Positions 19,508 to 33,450 of a DNA stretch of 64,000 nucleotides are shown here, piece after piece. The notes below the pieces were generated by a model, which worked only from the letters and a program-made list of their open reading frames with translations, did no database searches and had not been told where the DNA came from. Position numbers and translations under genes: made by a program. This stretch comes from Spinacia oleracea (taxonomy: Eukaryota; Streptophyta; Magnoliopsida; Caryophyllales; Amaranthaceae): contig NC_079487.1 of NCBI RefSeq assembly GCF_020520425.1, forward strand, positions 128,052,385 through 128,116,384, given 5' to 3'. Within the stretch, counting starts at the first letter, position 1. The number at the start of each line of letters is the position of its first letter.

Positions 19508-22500
19508 TTAGAAAAGATTAAGGGAGATCTTTAGTTTGTTCTGCCTCCATTTCGGTAGAGCGTAGAAGGCTCGTGTTGTCATGCCAAACTTCTCCAGGAA
19601 CTCCGCCTTGGACAAGTATGCCTAAAAATCATCAAGACCGAACTATGAGAACTATGAACAGTAAATGAATATGAATTGTTATCCTGCACATAAATGAAGC
19701 ATTTTCAAACATTTACAAATTTATCTTGTTTGAACTTTAATATATGATCATGGTACAACTAAAGAAAATAGGGTTTGGGTCCATGTGTTCGTGGACTTTT
19801 TTTATTTGCTTTTTTTAGTCTTGAGATTTTTTTGTTGGTGTGGGTGGAAGGAGGGAAGAAGGTAAGGTGTTCTTCAGTTTAAAAACCCTTAAGAAGGCAG
19901 AAACAAAGTGATCATGGACCTCTTTCTGAAACTTGATTGAATATGTGCAATTCTCAGTGCCTGTGTGAATAAAATTACCTCACGCTTGGTCAGATCTATG
20001 TCTGAAACTGGTTCATCAGAAGTCAGCGTTAAGCGTTCATAAGGATATTTTAACAAATTAGCATCATCATCATCATCATTTTCAGCTACCAGTGATAAAT
20101 CAGCACCATCAGCAGGATTTCTTGATTCCAGTTTATGGAAATCTGCAAACATGCATACCCATGATGTGAGAAATTCAAAACGAGGATACACATTGAAAAT
20201 TTGATAATAGCAGAGAACCAATTTGACAAAACCCTTGATGTCTCATACCTAATGCTTGATAAAACAGAGCTGATTTCAATGACAATTTTAGGATTTCCTA
20301 CTTACCAACAGTACTGCTGTGGTTCACGGGTTGTTCTGATAAAAGTTTCTTAGCAATTGCAGTTGAAGAAGCTAATTGCGATCCTGAAAGTGATGGAGAT
20401 GCACTTCTTGGCATTCCAGTAGAACTTACAGATTTGCTTCTTGAACCACTTTGGTAATATTCCGAGGAATATGTCCTGCTTGAGTTCCTTGGAGGTGTCT
20501 ACACAAAGGACACATTTTAGAAGCATAAACTAACTGTTCTTGGGCTTCAAAATAATAATTAAAATGATATAACTTATGCATGATCATAGCCAGACTCTTT
20601 AGGGATAATCAATCTGAAAGATGTGTACTTGCCTCCAACTTCTTTTCTCCCCTTAGTAATGCAAGCTTTCTCTCAAATGAATTTCCATCCATCTGAAAGA
20701 GGGGACACAAAGTAGAATTGTCATATGCAATACAAGTAAATGTTAGTTTTGTATCTTCAACTCATCTTCGATGACTACAGAAACTGCAGTAGAACACTAA
20801 TAGTACTTCAGTCTGGCACATTCCGTGTTAGCAAAATACAAAAGTTTTGTATCAATTGTACTTCAAGTTGCACGATCAGTGAGATGACAACAAATAGTAC
20901 ACAAGAACCATACAAAGGCATAGAATATTTCCTTACATGTGATTTTGAAACATCCCAATCAAAAAAGCAAGTAAAGAACTCTGGTTCATGTCTCTCTGTA
21001 ACCATATACAATGGGGTTTCCAACGATAGTCCTTGAGCCAAAATGTCTCCCTCCAGGTATTTCTGGAATTTTTAATACAAGATGAAAGCAATATCAGTGA
21101 ATTATAGGTTAGACTGGAAATAAATAAAATCATGTGAACTCATGATCCCATAACTTGCACGTGTAGTCACGAAGAAAATTTTTCTGTTTTCATGAAGAGT
21201 GCTTGACCAATAAACCAAGAAAGCCCAATAAGCATATTTTAAGCACAGTCTAAAGGTTGAGGAGCTTCTGAAATTTTGATTGTAGTTTAGTGACATTCAA
21301 GACTAATCTAGTCAAGAGATACCTTTACTGATGCTAAACGTGTTCAAGTCTGTATGCCTCAGCCTCAATATCTTGGTCCTTCAAAGAGTTACAGTGATAA
21401 ACTTACATGGGTTTCTAGACTTTCTACAGCTGGTTAGTCTAGAGTTATAGATTAGACCAAAAGAGAATGCAGACAATTGGGAAGAAAATATGAGCAAGAA
21501 GTCAAGAACCATGAAGGTCTCTTGAAACATAACAATAGTAGTGGTTTGAAAAACGACACAACATTGGCAAACTCACTAAGTAGGATTTGGACGCGTCAAA
21601 GAAAAATGAGTTTCAATGGTGGAATGGTAAGTGAGGCTTCATATATCAGGATAAAGACGACGTGTACCGTCAAAAAAAAAAACAGAAGAACTGGAATACA
21701 AATTAGTATTATTACCAGGCCAAATTGTATTGTTTGTAGATTTGGTTGGACATTTGACTGGGAACCTAGCCAAACATAAATTTCAGTGTAGCAGTCTAGA
21801 ATGAAGACATCCTCAGTAGTTAAATCATCTTGTGTAAAGCTGAATATTTCTTTCACCTGGAAACACAGGCAATAAATAGTGACTTGCAAACTAATCATGT
21901 CACACAACAAAATTAAATGTAAGTACTACTACATTTTATATTGACTTGAAAACTACATTTCAGAAATGCTTCATCAACTCTAAGCACAAACAACGTTTTA
22001 GGCATGGAACTGATTTCCATCTTTTGTTAAATGAATGGAGGTCCCAGACTGGCAAACATGTGCGATTTGGGGGGAAACACTTCTAATCAGACGTAAACAC
22101 ATCTTATCATAAACAGAATGCTAAAACTTCTACAAAGAAGATAACAGTTCCCATTGTTTTGCATAAAGAACATGATTATAAAATGTCCTGCAGGGCCTGA
22201 CCGGCCTGTGCAGGCTGCAGCTAGCTTAGCTGCAAAGAGAAAGTTAAAAGTTTCCAGACCAAGGAATTACAGGTATCGCAGATTGTTGATGGAAATCAAG
22301 GTAGTACCTAAACAGCAGTGCCCACTCCTCTGAAGTCAGAACGGAAAAAAGGCCAATAATTTACATATTCGATCCAGATTCGTACCCTCAAGGTAGATTA
22401 TTTTTCTCTTCCAGTAATTCAAGCAAGAGATTTATTTTTATTTTTATTTTTTGTGGGGGTGGGAGGGTTAGCCAAGGTTTATTGCCACCTTGGTTTTTGT

Positions 22501-25500
22501 CATAGTGGTCAAGAAACCCTCATGTGCCATTCACTAAAATTCATGTGGGAATAGGGGAACTGTTCTTAAGTGAAATTGTTGCTTTTCAAAAAGGGGGGAG
22601 AAATTTATGGTATCAGGCAATAGTCATACTTCAAACAAATAATAATTAGATTGATTACAGCAGACAGTATTTCTGTAGAAGGGTCTCCAGTCCATTTTTT
22701 TTGGCAAGTCAATACGGTAAAATTAGGCTATAGAAGATATCTTATGAAAATAGATGCAACAATACATTGCCAACCATGTTGACAATAAGAGACGCACCTT
22801 GAAGTCATCTGCATAGAGAACCCCAATCAGGTTGAATAAGATTCATGAGCCACCATGAAGCATATTAAAATCAATTGTAACTTGGATAAGTCTGCAAATC
22901 ATAACCCAGCAACTTGATCTTTTCAAAATGGAAAAATATGAGGAAATAGACCAATGATTACCTTCAGAACAATTGCACACAAACAAATGTGGATCTTCTA
23001 TATGCTTTCTGATTTCCTTTTCCCTTGGATAATCTACTTTTCCACCAAGAGCACTCCAGAATTCATCTGGTTCACCCCCTTCTCGGAATGATTTAGGTTG
23101 CCAAGCTGGCTGTGAACGAAGTATGTTGGTGAATTTTTGATGTAAACTAAACTACTAATCAGAAGCTAAAGAATCTATTATGAAATGATTGCAAAAACCA
23201 AGGTTGTAATTTTACCATAAATCACTATTACCTTTGCGCCAAACGGATAACACAGGAACAAGAAGCATGTAATATAGGAAGAGTGTTCTACAGGTTTTAG
23301 ATAAGTTTGAGAGAGGGGGAGAGAGAATCTCAGAGCAAGCTCTAGCACAGAGTAAATGCCACAGCATGCTTCAATTCATTCAACGTGAATGCGTATTAAT
23401 AGAAAAGCAAGTGTTTAAGTCAAATAATTCAGGGGGAATCTTAATTTGGGAAAAAATGTTTATCTTTGACTTCTTATAATGGGAGAGACAAAGTTCCTCG
23501 CTTGGTGGGTCCCATCTGCTTCCTCAATTGCTAGTACAATATTTAACATTTTAACTTCTAAACTGATCAAACCTTTCCCATGATATCTCTTCCTTACCCA
23601 AGCCAAATTGCCTGAGAGCTCTGTGTATACCGAGCTCCCTCTCTCTCACACACACACCAACGTTATGTGATGAAATTAGGATGGGGATTGGGGAGGGGAT
23701 CTATATCAAGTTTCTTTCTATCCTCTATATCAAGCCTACATTTCAAACATGATCTAGAAAGTTCACTCTCCCTGAAAAGTAATGGAGGTACTGCAATGAG
23801 CACGAAATTGCAGAAGGTAAAAGGGTAAATGTTATTTTGAAAAAAGTTTGTAATTTGTCTACCATGCATGGATACACAAACACACCATTTTTTAGAAGAA
23901 AAAAAAAGAAAAAAAAGATAGAGGAGATGCAGAAGTTGATAGTCTGCATACATTTAGCAGTTCCAACATCCTGTCAAGTAGGTCATGGTCTCTGCTCAAA
24001 GTTAAACTTCCAATCCAGGAGAATACAGCTGCTTCAGTTTGCAAGATATAGCAATATGATGAATTCAAGGAACCTGCAACCTGGATATAAGATGATTAAC
24101 AATTAAAGACGGGCTAAAGTACTCAAGTTGCACATTACTTACCCAGCACCCAACTAATAGGATGTGCACATAACACAACTTGGAATCTTAAGACAGTCCA
24201 GAAAAACAAAAGAACAGACAAAAGGTCACCTTTCGTAAAGTAGAGATGGTTTATAATTTGATTTCATGAGATACCTTACTCTGTATAGGGAGAGCGCGGG
24301 AATGCCTAAACTATGGTAAAAAGGTATTTTAGTGATAGCTATTTCTGAGTACAGAGACAGCATTATACTTTCAAACAGAACTCAACTTCCTATCATAGAA
24401 ATATCGTTTTTTATACATGATAACATTTCAAGAAAACTACTGTATGACTATCAGATAACTAACAAGGGCAATCATTTTCACTGATATTGACAGTAGCGCA
24501 AAACTAAGTGGACAAGTGTGTCACATAAATCTAAGGTACATAATTCGATAATGAACATGGAGTAATAAAAAGAGTGAACTTTTTATTAGTTCTGAATTTT
24601 ATTACAGTTTGGGCACCATTATCCCCATAAATTTCTTCGATAAACAATGACAGATAAATGAAAATATGATATGACAGTACAACTCAAGTGGGAACAACAT
24701 TTACCAGACATAGGCAATCATATTGCATCGCACGTAAATGGAAACCCTGACAAGTTGGATGTTGAACAACATGCACTTTAATTAACAGCCTGGGACAGAA
24801 GCCAAAGTTGTAGAGCAGATGTACCCTCGAATCAACAGAAGAAACTACAAATTACCACCAAAGTTAAGAACTTCGTGTCTGCGAGTTATCTGTTCTTACC
24901 ATGTTAACTTGAATGGCTTGCATATTCTCCAGACTTGATCCCTGAACACGAAAAAGCGCGGAGCTTCTAGCACTATAAGTGTTGTCAGCAAAGCCTTTTT
25001 CTTGAATGAAATTTATGTACCTGGTGAACGTACCTCCCTGTTTAGAAGCCGAAAAAAAAAGAAAATTAGAACTTATGAATTGTGTGGAAGGAAAGACAGT
25101 CATTAGAATACAACCTTTAAAACTATCAGTCTCTGGGTGACCCAGAAAAACTGATCTGGCTCCTTTCCCTCAAAAATTTGAGCCTGCAGCCAAATTGTAC
25201 AAGTCAAAAAGAGATAAACAATTTTTTCTGAAACAAACGGACCCATAAAAAAAAAACCAAATACAATGGTGCATAAAGATCTAACTTCTGCTGTTGCAAC
25301 AAATCCCATTTTATGCAAGATGAACAAAACAACATGAACATGTTATACAGACAACGGTCAATACCAATAACAGAGTAAATATCAGGGCTAAGCTTATCAG
25401 CTGGAAGCAGCATCTAACATCAGGTATATCATCTCGTATCCAGAACATTCTAGAAGTTAGCTACAAGATTTAGTTTTTGCATCTTTCAGAGACCATGATA

Positions 25501-28500
25501 TAGAATCTTAGTCTTCATGAGTGAGATGTGAAGCACAAGCAATAAGAAAAAGAATTGAAGAATGGGAGAACGCACAAGAAATCTTACCAAAACCGGCGTT
25601 CCTTTTGTTGATTTAGCCATATTGATAATATGGGAGATTGCATCTACTCTATCTTCCTGCACCGAAGAATGACGATGGCTTATTGTTTCAGGATGTGGAT
25701 CATAAAACTAAATAACAGAAGGCACAGTAAATATTTCTTTCTGCGTAACTCAACTATATCAAAGACAGCTCCAAGGAAGAATTAAGAACTTCTGCAAAAG
25801 ATGTAGTCTTGAACCACAGCCCAATGTATATTGCCAGAATGGGAGTTTGTCAAAGTGGATACTAGCAGTTGCATAATAAACGGCGATACAAAAGACCAAA
25901 CAACATTTAGATAATTCCAACATCATATCATATGGGTGCGAATAGAGGCATAGGAGTATGAAATTTTTAATGCTGCGAATTAAGTACTCAGCACTGTCTT
26001 ATGGAGCAAGAATCCTTTTATGCATCCCTTTATACTAAACAATCTTAATAGGAATATAGCCTTTACCTTGATGCTTGCAGTGCCAAGCCAAGCATACAAT
26101 ATGCTTTCATCCCTTTGACTACTTTGATATGTATACTTCACAATATGACAGTCCCCACTGAAAAGCTTTATATCTCCCTCAGAAGGCATGATAGACAGAT
26201 GATCACCATTTACCCCCCAGACCTGATCCATTGAAATTGCTCGACATAAGAATACTTAATCTATAACAGACCCATAATTGTCAAAACATAGAACTTCGAT
26301 ACTTCAAGCTTTCCCCTGCAATTAATCAATGGTTGGCAATATTCTTCCGGAAGCTCCTTTATATTATAACCTTGTTGCTTGAATATTGCTGGAAAAAGAA
26401 AGGCACGAAGATCATCAACCCATTTGAAAATAGTTTCTTTCTTGATTCAATTTCATTCACAATTACCTGCTACTTTCCCTTTGCCTTCTTCATAAAGTTT
26501 GGGGTTATCTGTTTGAGGCCAGCCAACAAAGTTTGACTTAAATTTGGGAGTTTCTGAACCTTCTGTCAAGACCATTACAAGGCTCCTAGTTGACCTGCCT
26601 TGGGATCTGAGGAAATCCTGGAAATGATCAGGAAAACAATGATAGGGATTCGGAAACAACAGGAATATTTGCAAATGTAATAGAGTTTTATGAGCCGCTT
26701 TAATATCCTCATTGTCAGAAGACTAAGACCACCACAAAAATCTTGATAATTCTTGTACCAATTAAAAGTTTGCACAAAAGGTTTTGCTGGTGGGAATTGT
26801 GGAAAGAACAAGGACAAAACTGATAGTCTGATTTAATGATTTAAAGTAGAAGTCAAAGCTCTGGATGTACATATTAATGAAAGAAGAGTAGAAGAGACAT
26901 GAAAAGGGCACTTTTGTGATGGAAATGCGAGCATAACGTAAGGCGGAAAGGAAGGTTTTCTTACTTCCGTTGCAGTTATTGATGTCTTGCGCTCTGAGAT
27001 TGAAGTACACCGTCCCATCCAAACATATACCTCTGCATCACAGTCCAAAATGTAGCACTTTTCTCTATCTAGCATTTCTCTACTAAATGTACCACTGGAA
27101 GTTTCACATAGTTTACCCTGGATAGTTATCCTGTTAAAACAAGAACCTTGAAACATTGAGTTTTTCAAATTACAGAACCAAGTAGAGGATAAGGGATAGC
27201 AAGGGATTTCAGATACAATGGAGAAGGGGAGACACATTGATGTTTAAGCAAACAGCAAATAATTGGCAGTAATTTCTTGCAGCTCTTAGAAATCTTATTC
27301 TTGCAGTGTCAAATGATAATGTTTTACAGAATCTATTAATAAATAAGAACGCAACAACAGGAACGCTTCTGAGAGATTTGATAATAAAATGAAACCATAA
27401 GGACAAATTACTAAGATTCGCAAAAACAACTTACAAAAATAATTTCACAAAGGGAACATCATGTTGTTTCTTGAAAAATGAAGATGAGTCACGAGGAATA
27501 GGAGCATAACCCCCAAAAATACTCCAAAACTCCCCTGCATCTGAATCACCAACAAACTTTCCATCCTCTGAAAGAAGGAGAACAGAATATATAAATAAAT
27601 ATATAAACCAACTTCAAAAGCATACAGCTATCAAGCAACAATGAGGAAATCAATCAACTAGGTTGGGCTACATTGGTTGTTGTTCATCAAAGCAGAAAAA
27701 CCAGTCAAAGCACAAAAAGCTTCAACAAATATTCGTGCTTGATGATAATAAATACAGAAATCATGACGGGAAAAAGAGAACCAAATTAAGTACCTATTGT
27801 AGCCACCTGGCATTTCCCACCATGCTTTTCTTCCTTAATATACTTGATGACCTCTAAAGCCTTAGCTCTTTCTTGTATGCTCGAGTTGTGACCACTAAAG
27901 AGATATACTTTTGATTCCGTGTCTAGGATAAAAACATCATCATGGTTCAAAGATGACCGTGAAAAAGGCACCTAAACCAGTACGTGTCACAAGTCACAAC
28001 GTTTCACCGTCAGCATTGTTACTGAAGGGACCAAACACTGAAAATAGCAAATAATCTTACCCAAACCAACACAGCAGAAGTTAATGTCTTAACTTTAAAG
28101 GGAGAAGCTAAATACAATTCAATACTACCGAAAGCTACGCTGCTAGAGAGTGAAGTGAGCATTCAATTCACTAAAAGATGCTAGCATTTCCTTATTTGCA
28201 CAGGCAAACCAATAGAAATTGATATAGAGCTTAGATAATCTGATCATTTAATTGAACTAAACATTGATATTCTAGTGAAAACAACTCAAAATTACAGAGA
28301 GCTAGGAAATGAGGTAAGCAGTAGCATAATCACTAAAGACTGATAGTGCTTCATTTAATGAAAAAGTAAGAATTGAATTTAACTTTTAGGAAATGTCAAT
28401 AATTGAATGAACTAATAACCACCATTGAGATCCTAGAATTTGTGATAAAAAAAAAACCAAATGATTCTTAGACAAATATAGTAGTGTGGTTCATAATTCA

Positions 28501-31500
28501 ATGCATGTCTTCGGTTATTCCGTTATTGAAAACTTCTTTGAAGCTTATAGGATGAATATATGAGCAGGGCACTCCATGGTAGGTTGATGATATGGCCTTT
28601 AATTGGTGACAGATGCAGATCATGCAGTGGTTGAATTACAAGGGATCTTAAAAACAGGAAGTATAGACGCATCAAGTTTTATCGGTAATGAAGTTTATTT
28701 TAGATCTTCATGTAAGAGGTTTTTGGTTAGTATGCCTAGGCCAAAAGTAATCAAAGGCTTGTATTAATGTAGGATAGTTTAGGGGTAGTCTCACTGCAAA
28801 GTGAGTCAAAATCCTCTATCCCACAATTTGTGTACCACTTGTGTGTCACTTTTTCTTGTTGGTTGATATTTGTAATTAAGCAATCATTTTTATTTTCATA
28901 TCTAAAATTACATTAATACCAACCAATGGGAAGAAGTGGGGCATACAAGTGTTACATATATTGTGGGACAGAAGATTCGGACTTATATGTTTGACAATAG
29001 CACTGAAAATTGAATTGCTGACTATTCTCATTGCCATTGTCAAACATATATATACAGGATTACAAGCCAATATTATGGCTAAAGTTACGGCTACAATTAT
29101 GGCTAAGATTATGACTATGATACAAGGATATACACTCAATATACACATTACTAAATAGAAGATTATTTACTTATTCTAATAATAATGTCTGGCTGTGTGG
29201 CTGCGACATCCTCAGTAAACATAAACAGGATTCTATAGAACTCAATTTTCTTTATTTCTGGAATAAATTTGAAATTCTGGATATTAGTTCCGAAAAGGAG
29301 AACTAAACTTTGAAGATGAATGGTTTGGATATTTCTCAGAATATGGTTCAATTATTGCCAGGGATCATATTGTGGGAGGCCAAAAATTTCCTTGCGGGAT
29401 AAAGAAAATAGTTAAACAAACTTGATTCAACCAGTGCATCTGTCACCAAGAAACCACCAAACACATAAAATTCCTAGGGGGATATGGATACAATCTATTG
29501 GGTTATCCACATCTTTGTGTTGTAGCAGTTTGTCTGGGTGTTTGGTTCGCGAATTCTAGATTTCTAGGTATGAGGTATGGGTTTAGAATGGTCCAAACCC
29601 ATACCATGTGTTTGGTTGATAATTTTAAGAGTTTTAAACCCATATCTCAAACCCCCAAAGGTATAGGGTTTAGAAACATGTCGGGAGTTTGGCTCATACC
29701 TTCACTTCAGGTATCAATTAAAAGGGGGGGGGGGGGGGGGAATCATGAACTGAACCAAACACATGGTATTAAGAATCAAGTTCCAAACCATACTATCTTG
29801 ATATCATTCTTGATTTCAACCCCATAACATTGTGAGAACCAAATGCCCGAGGAGTTTAGGGGGCGTTTGGTTCGCAAACTGGTATGAGGTTGAATCAAGA
29901 ATGATATCAAGGTGGTATGGGTTTGGAACTTGATTCTTAATACCATGTGTTTGTTTCGATTTGGGGATGAGTTTTTTCCTTTTGTTTGATACCTTGAGTA
30001 AAGGTATGAGCCATACCCACCCATCCCCCTAGATTTTCTAAACCCCATACCTTGGGGTTTGAGGTATGGTTTAAAACTCTTAAAATTTCCAACCAAACAC
30101 ATGGAATGGGTTTAGACCATTCTAAACCATACCTCATACTTAGAAACCGCGAACCAAACACCCCCTCAAAGTGTGTCCTCATGAGGTACCCACCACCACC
30201 ACCATAATGTATCTTCAGTCAGCCACTTTATTGTCAATTAAGTGTTAATAGCTGAGGAAGTCTTACCTCCTTAACCGAAATGGCATGTTCGCCCTTGCAT
30301 GCTAACAAGGTAATATGGTATGTGCCTCTATTTGACCTCTCTGGTCCTGATGTATATACTCCTTCACATGGAATAATACAAGGTTTAAAGTATGACAAAA
30401 ACTTTGCTGACTCTTGACCTTGTTTTTCCTGGTATTGCACAGTGCAAGATCCTAAGGCCAAATCTAATTCAAGCGCTTTATCTGAGACCATTAGCGACTC
30501 CACCTACATGAGAATAACAACTACCTCAGTGAAAATTACAGTGCATTTCTCCATGAGAAATCATTTAAGCTGGAACAACAGTGGTTCTGTTACAATTTTA
30601 GGGCCATCTAGAAAATGGAGAAAGAAATCAAACCTCATTTGCATCCTTTCCAAGCCAATAATGTACATCATGTTCAAGCATTCCATCTTTCAGCAATACT
30701 GTCTGCCTCAAAAGACAGATTAATAATTATAGGTGATACGACACTCCTAGATGTTTCTGCTTGTCTATTAAATGGAAAAGTAAGCAAAAAATAACACCCA
30801 GCACAGCAACAATAAGTAACATGAGGTCCCAGCAATCAATGAATACCAATAACTTACATTTAAAATCAGATATACGCTCCCTGAAAAAAGTTTCCCATGA
30901 GATGACTTCGGTACTGGAACCAAGCTGAGATTCTCAACACACCAGATCTCTAAACCGCTAAAACACAGGTCAAGGAAATAAAAAAAACAGAAAACAAGAG
31001 TTCAGAAATAGCCTAAGTATACAAGGTAGTGAACTATACTATAGAAAACAGTTTTATTGTGGCCTCCGCTGTGAAATTTTCTCTATGATCACCTGGTCAT
31101 GTTAAAGCAGAAATATGACAATATGGCTTATTCCTTCAACGCATTAAGCGTTTGGTTCACTGCAGGGTATGGGTATGGTATAGGTTTAGAGAGAGTATAA
31201 ATAGTTTTCTTTAAAAGAAAAATAATAATTTTCCTGTCAAAATAATAAAATTAAGTTTTATTTATAAGCAACCAAGCACATGAATTAAGGTATGACCTCA
31301 TCCCAAACCCATGGGTTTCATACCTAACCTCCTACCTGGAGATGAACCAAACGCCCCCTTATAGATTTTTAAAGTCAAAGTCATATGTTGACAAACGTGA
31401 GACAGTGAAAGTCAAAATGATGCAAGTCATGCAACTATCTTAAAACAGAATAAGTAATATGCATATATTTTACTATTAATTTAAGTTATAATGGATGGAA

Positions 31501-31987
31501 TAAAATAGTTAAGATATTGTTTCGACCTTGTTCCCGAGCTTATAGACTTCAGAAGGAACAGAGCCAAATATCCAGTTATTCAAGACATTTAGAGGGAAAG
31601 CACATGGGATTCATTAACTCAAGCTAATTGAATACACTTCAACACAAGGCTGGGAACTTTATCCTCTTGAACAGATAACCTAATCATGTTTGAGGCAGCG
31701 TCTCCGGTTATTCTTCCAAATCCTAATACCAACTTCCCGGTCACCGAGAAATGCAACCCAAAAACTGAGAGGAGGTAGATCTATAATTTATAGAAGCAAA
31801 ATACGAAAATCAAGAGGCATAACCACAAAATACTGAAATCATTCACCCTCATAAAATTTAAAAAAAAAATCGGTATAGATAACAATCAATGTGAATATGA
31901 AGTTGATATTATCACGTACATGAAAGGATACATTTTTGTTCCAGCTCCCTGAAAAGCAGCATCTACATCTTTAGCAAAATAAGGCAT
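19508..31987 (-). CDS. VLN1: Villin-1-like actin-bundling protein (22 exons)
   Basis: Villins bind, bundle and stabilise actin filaments. Exons (minus): 31932-31987, 30858-30957, 30634-30702, 30267-30503, 27794-27971, 27435-27567, 26965-27130, 26467-26617, 26303-26388, 26067-26222, 25588-25656, 25115-25183, 24900-25037, 23952-24080, 22962-23109, 22798-22808, 21716-21856, 20937-21062, 20633-20692, 20306-20498, 19979-20142, 19508-19621. Together they give 897 aa; Arabidopsis VLN1 is about 909. The start [18 protein letters not shown] matches the VLN1 N-terminus. Gelsolin-repeat blocks include [31 protein letters not shown] and [14 protein letters not shown] Ser-rich linker leads to a C-terminal headpiece ending [17 protein letters not shown]. 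All introns are GT-AG except the one after exon 19, which reads GC-AG. Exon 16 is only 11 nt. Confidence 0.94.
29520..29850 (+). mobile_element. Tourist-like MITE copy A in villin intron 4
   Basis: About 310 bp starting near the motif GTGTTTGGTTCGC (about 29537) and ending near GAACCAAATGCCC (about 29838-29850), so the ends are inverted repeats of one another. It contains repeated GGTATGGGTTT-type words and a 17-nt poly-G run at 29724-29740. It has no coding capacity. The PIF/Harbinger (Tourist) assignment rests on the TIR style only. Confidence 0.7.
29860..30166 (-). mobile_element. Tourist-like MITE copy B in villin intron 4, inverted relative to copy A
   Basis: About 305 bp bounded by GGGGGCGTTTGGTTCGC on the left and GCGAACCAAACACCCCC on the right. 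Its interior is largely the reverse complement of copy A: the block around TTGATTCTTAATACCATGTGTTTG is the mirror of the copy A block near 29757-29785. Left flank TTA and right flank TCA are compatible with a decayed TWA target site. Confidence 0.75.
31146..31362. mobile_element. Tourist-like MITE fragment in villin intron 1
   Basis: A shorter, diverged relative of copies A and B. The left end reads GCGTTTGGTTCACTGC and the right end GATGAACCAAACGCCCCC, followed by TTA. The middle is AT-rich and shows the same GGTATGGG and CCCATGGGTTTC words. Confidence 0.65.
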
Positions 31988-33371
31988 TTTGTCTTAAGGA
32001 AAAATTCTCCAACTACCATTAGCCCAGTACTTGAATGCTGCATCGCAGGAAAGAACCATCACTATCAGAGCATAAATTCTTTCCAAAAAAAATTAACAGA
32101 AATCATAAATTTGGCTACAATTTACGTAATGACATTATAGTGAAACAAAGAGCACACAAGACATTATCTTCCAGTATACCAGAGCATAACGTTGAAAACA
32201 ACATGAACTGCCAGCAAATATTACAACGATTAGAGCAAGCGACCGCATAAATTAATGCTTTGAAAAAGAAAACAATAACTGAAATTGTACTTTTCATAAT
32301 GCTCACTGGCTATCGCATACTATCATGCACTACAGCATGTAGCTTCCTTCCCATAAACCATAGATCTCATCACCAAGACATAACTTGTTGAGGTGAAGAA
32401 AGGAGAGGGAAGGGTGCCTTTCCCTTCCCAATGACCCAATCTTTCCAAGACTACAAAAATTAGGATTTAAAAAAAAGGGACAAAAACATGGAATCCTCGT
32501 ACTCCCTTACTTCCTTTCTCCTAAGCTAACCCAACTATAATCACACAAACACATTGTAAATGAGTATTGATTCTTTCAAGCATATCCATAGCTCGAGTAA
32601 CGCTTTCTTCACTGTTGTACTCTATAAACAAAAGTAATAAAAAAAAGCACAAATTGTTTGGTTTGAGGACATAAATTGTTTAATCCATTGATTTGAACTT
32701 CGTTTCAATTGAAATTGAGTTCGTTAACGCACAGCGAGCCGGAGGCACCCTAAACTACTGCCTCACAGAAGGATTACATCTCATACCCACCTTTTCTCGT
32801 GATTATAAAACCCGGTAGAATCTATTTCACGGTCATTACTCTCATTAGCATTTACATTAGACTTGCTGCAATCAGGTAAAACAAAAGGTAATCACCAAGG
32901 TCATTGAATTTAACACAAATCAGCACCAGAATTCTTTAATTTTCTTATTTTAAACAATCAATTAAACATTTAAACCTAATTCCTTTCAAACTATGATCAT
33001 CCCACTCATACATTTTTGCAGCCAAATGTGTTCAATAATTAGACACAAAAGAAATTAAACACCAATGATTAACTTGCATAGAATGAAATGTAAAACTCCC
33101 AGAAACATAAAAGCAATAAATACTCGGGTGCATGTTATATGTAATACAATTAATAACCCAGAACTTCAAAAACAACTCATTCAAAAAAATTGAAAAATAA
33201 AATACGGAGTACCAGAATTAGTTTAGAAATCCTTCAAAATTGAGCCGAAATTACTCCAATTTTTGCGTCGATAATAAAGGAGATATTGTGGGGAAAGGAT
33301 GAACATCAAAAAGTACAATTTGAGGGGGAAATTCCAGTGCGTTTTTTTTTTTCTTTTTGGAGTACTGGAAT
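31988..33371. other. Intergenic: villin 5' flank
   Basis: AT-rich DNA upstream of the villin start codon, which should hold its promoter and leader. Short open frames here lack any motif. No transposon ends were recognised before the short repeat at 33372. Confidence 0.5.
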
Positions 33372-33439
33372 GTAGTCAAAGAAAAACACTCCGTATTGAA
33401 AAGAGTGAAAGAACAGTACTCGACTACTCGTAACAGCAA
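33372..33439. repeat. Short dispersed repeat, copy 1
   Basis: About 68 bp (from GTAGTCAAAGAAAAACACTCC to CGTAACAGCA) that recurs at 45385-45444 with few differences, apart from a 7-8 bp insertion (CTACTCG-type duplication) in this copy. Its origin is unknown. Confidence 0.7.
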
Positions 33440-33450
33440 TCTACTCTCTC

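Noticed and set aside
24777-24850. Possible villin exon after the exon at 24900
   Set aside because: Its translation did not fit the family. The sequence at 23952-24080 gives a clear match ([11 protein letters not shown]...FSWIG) in the right phase, so this stretch is intron.
29498-30182. Several 80-109-codon frames in villin intron 4
   Set aside because: They lie wholly within the two Tourist-like MITE copies and repeat the same words.
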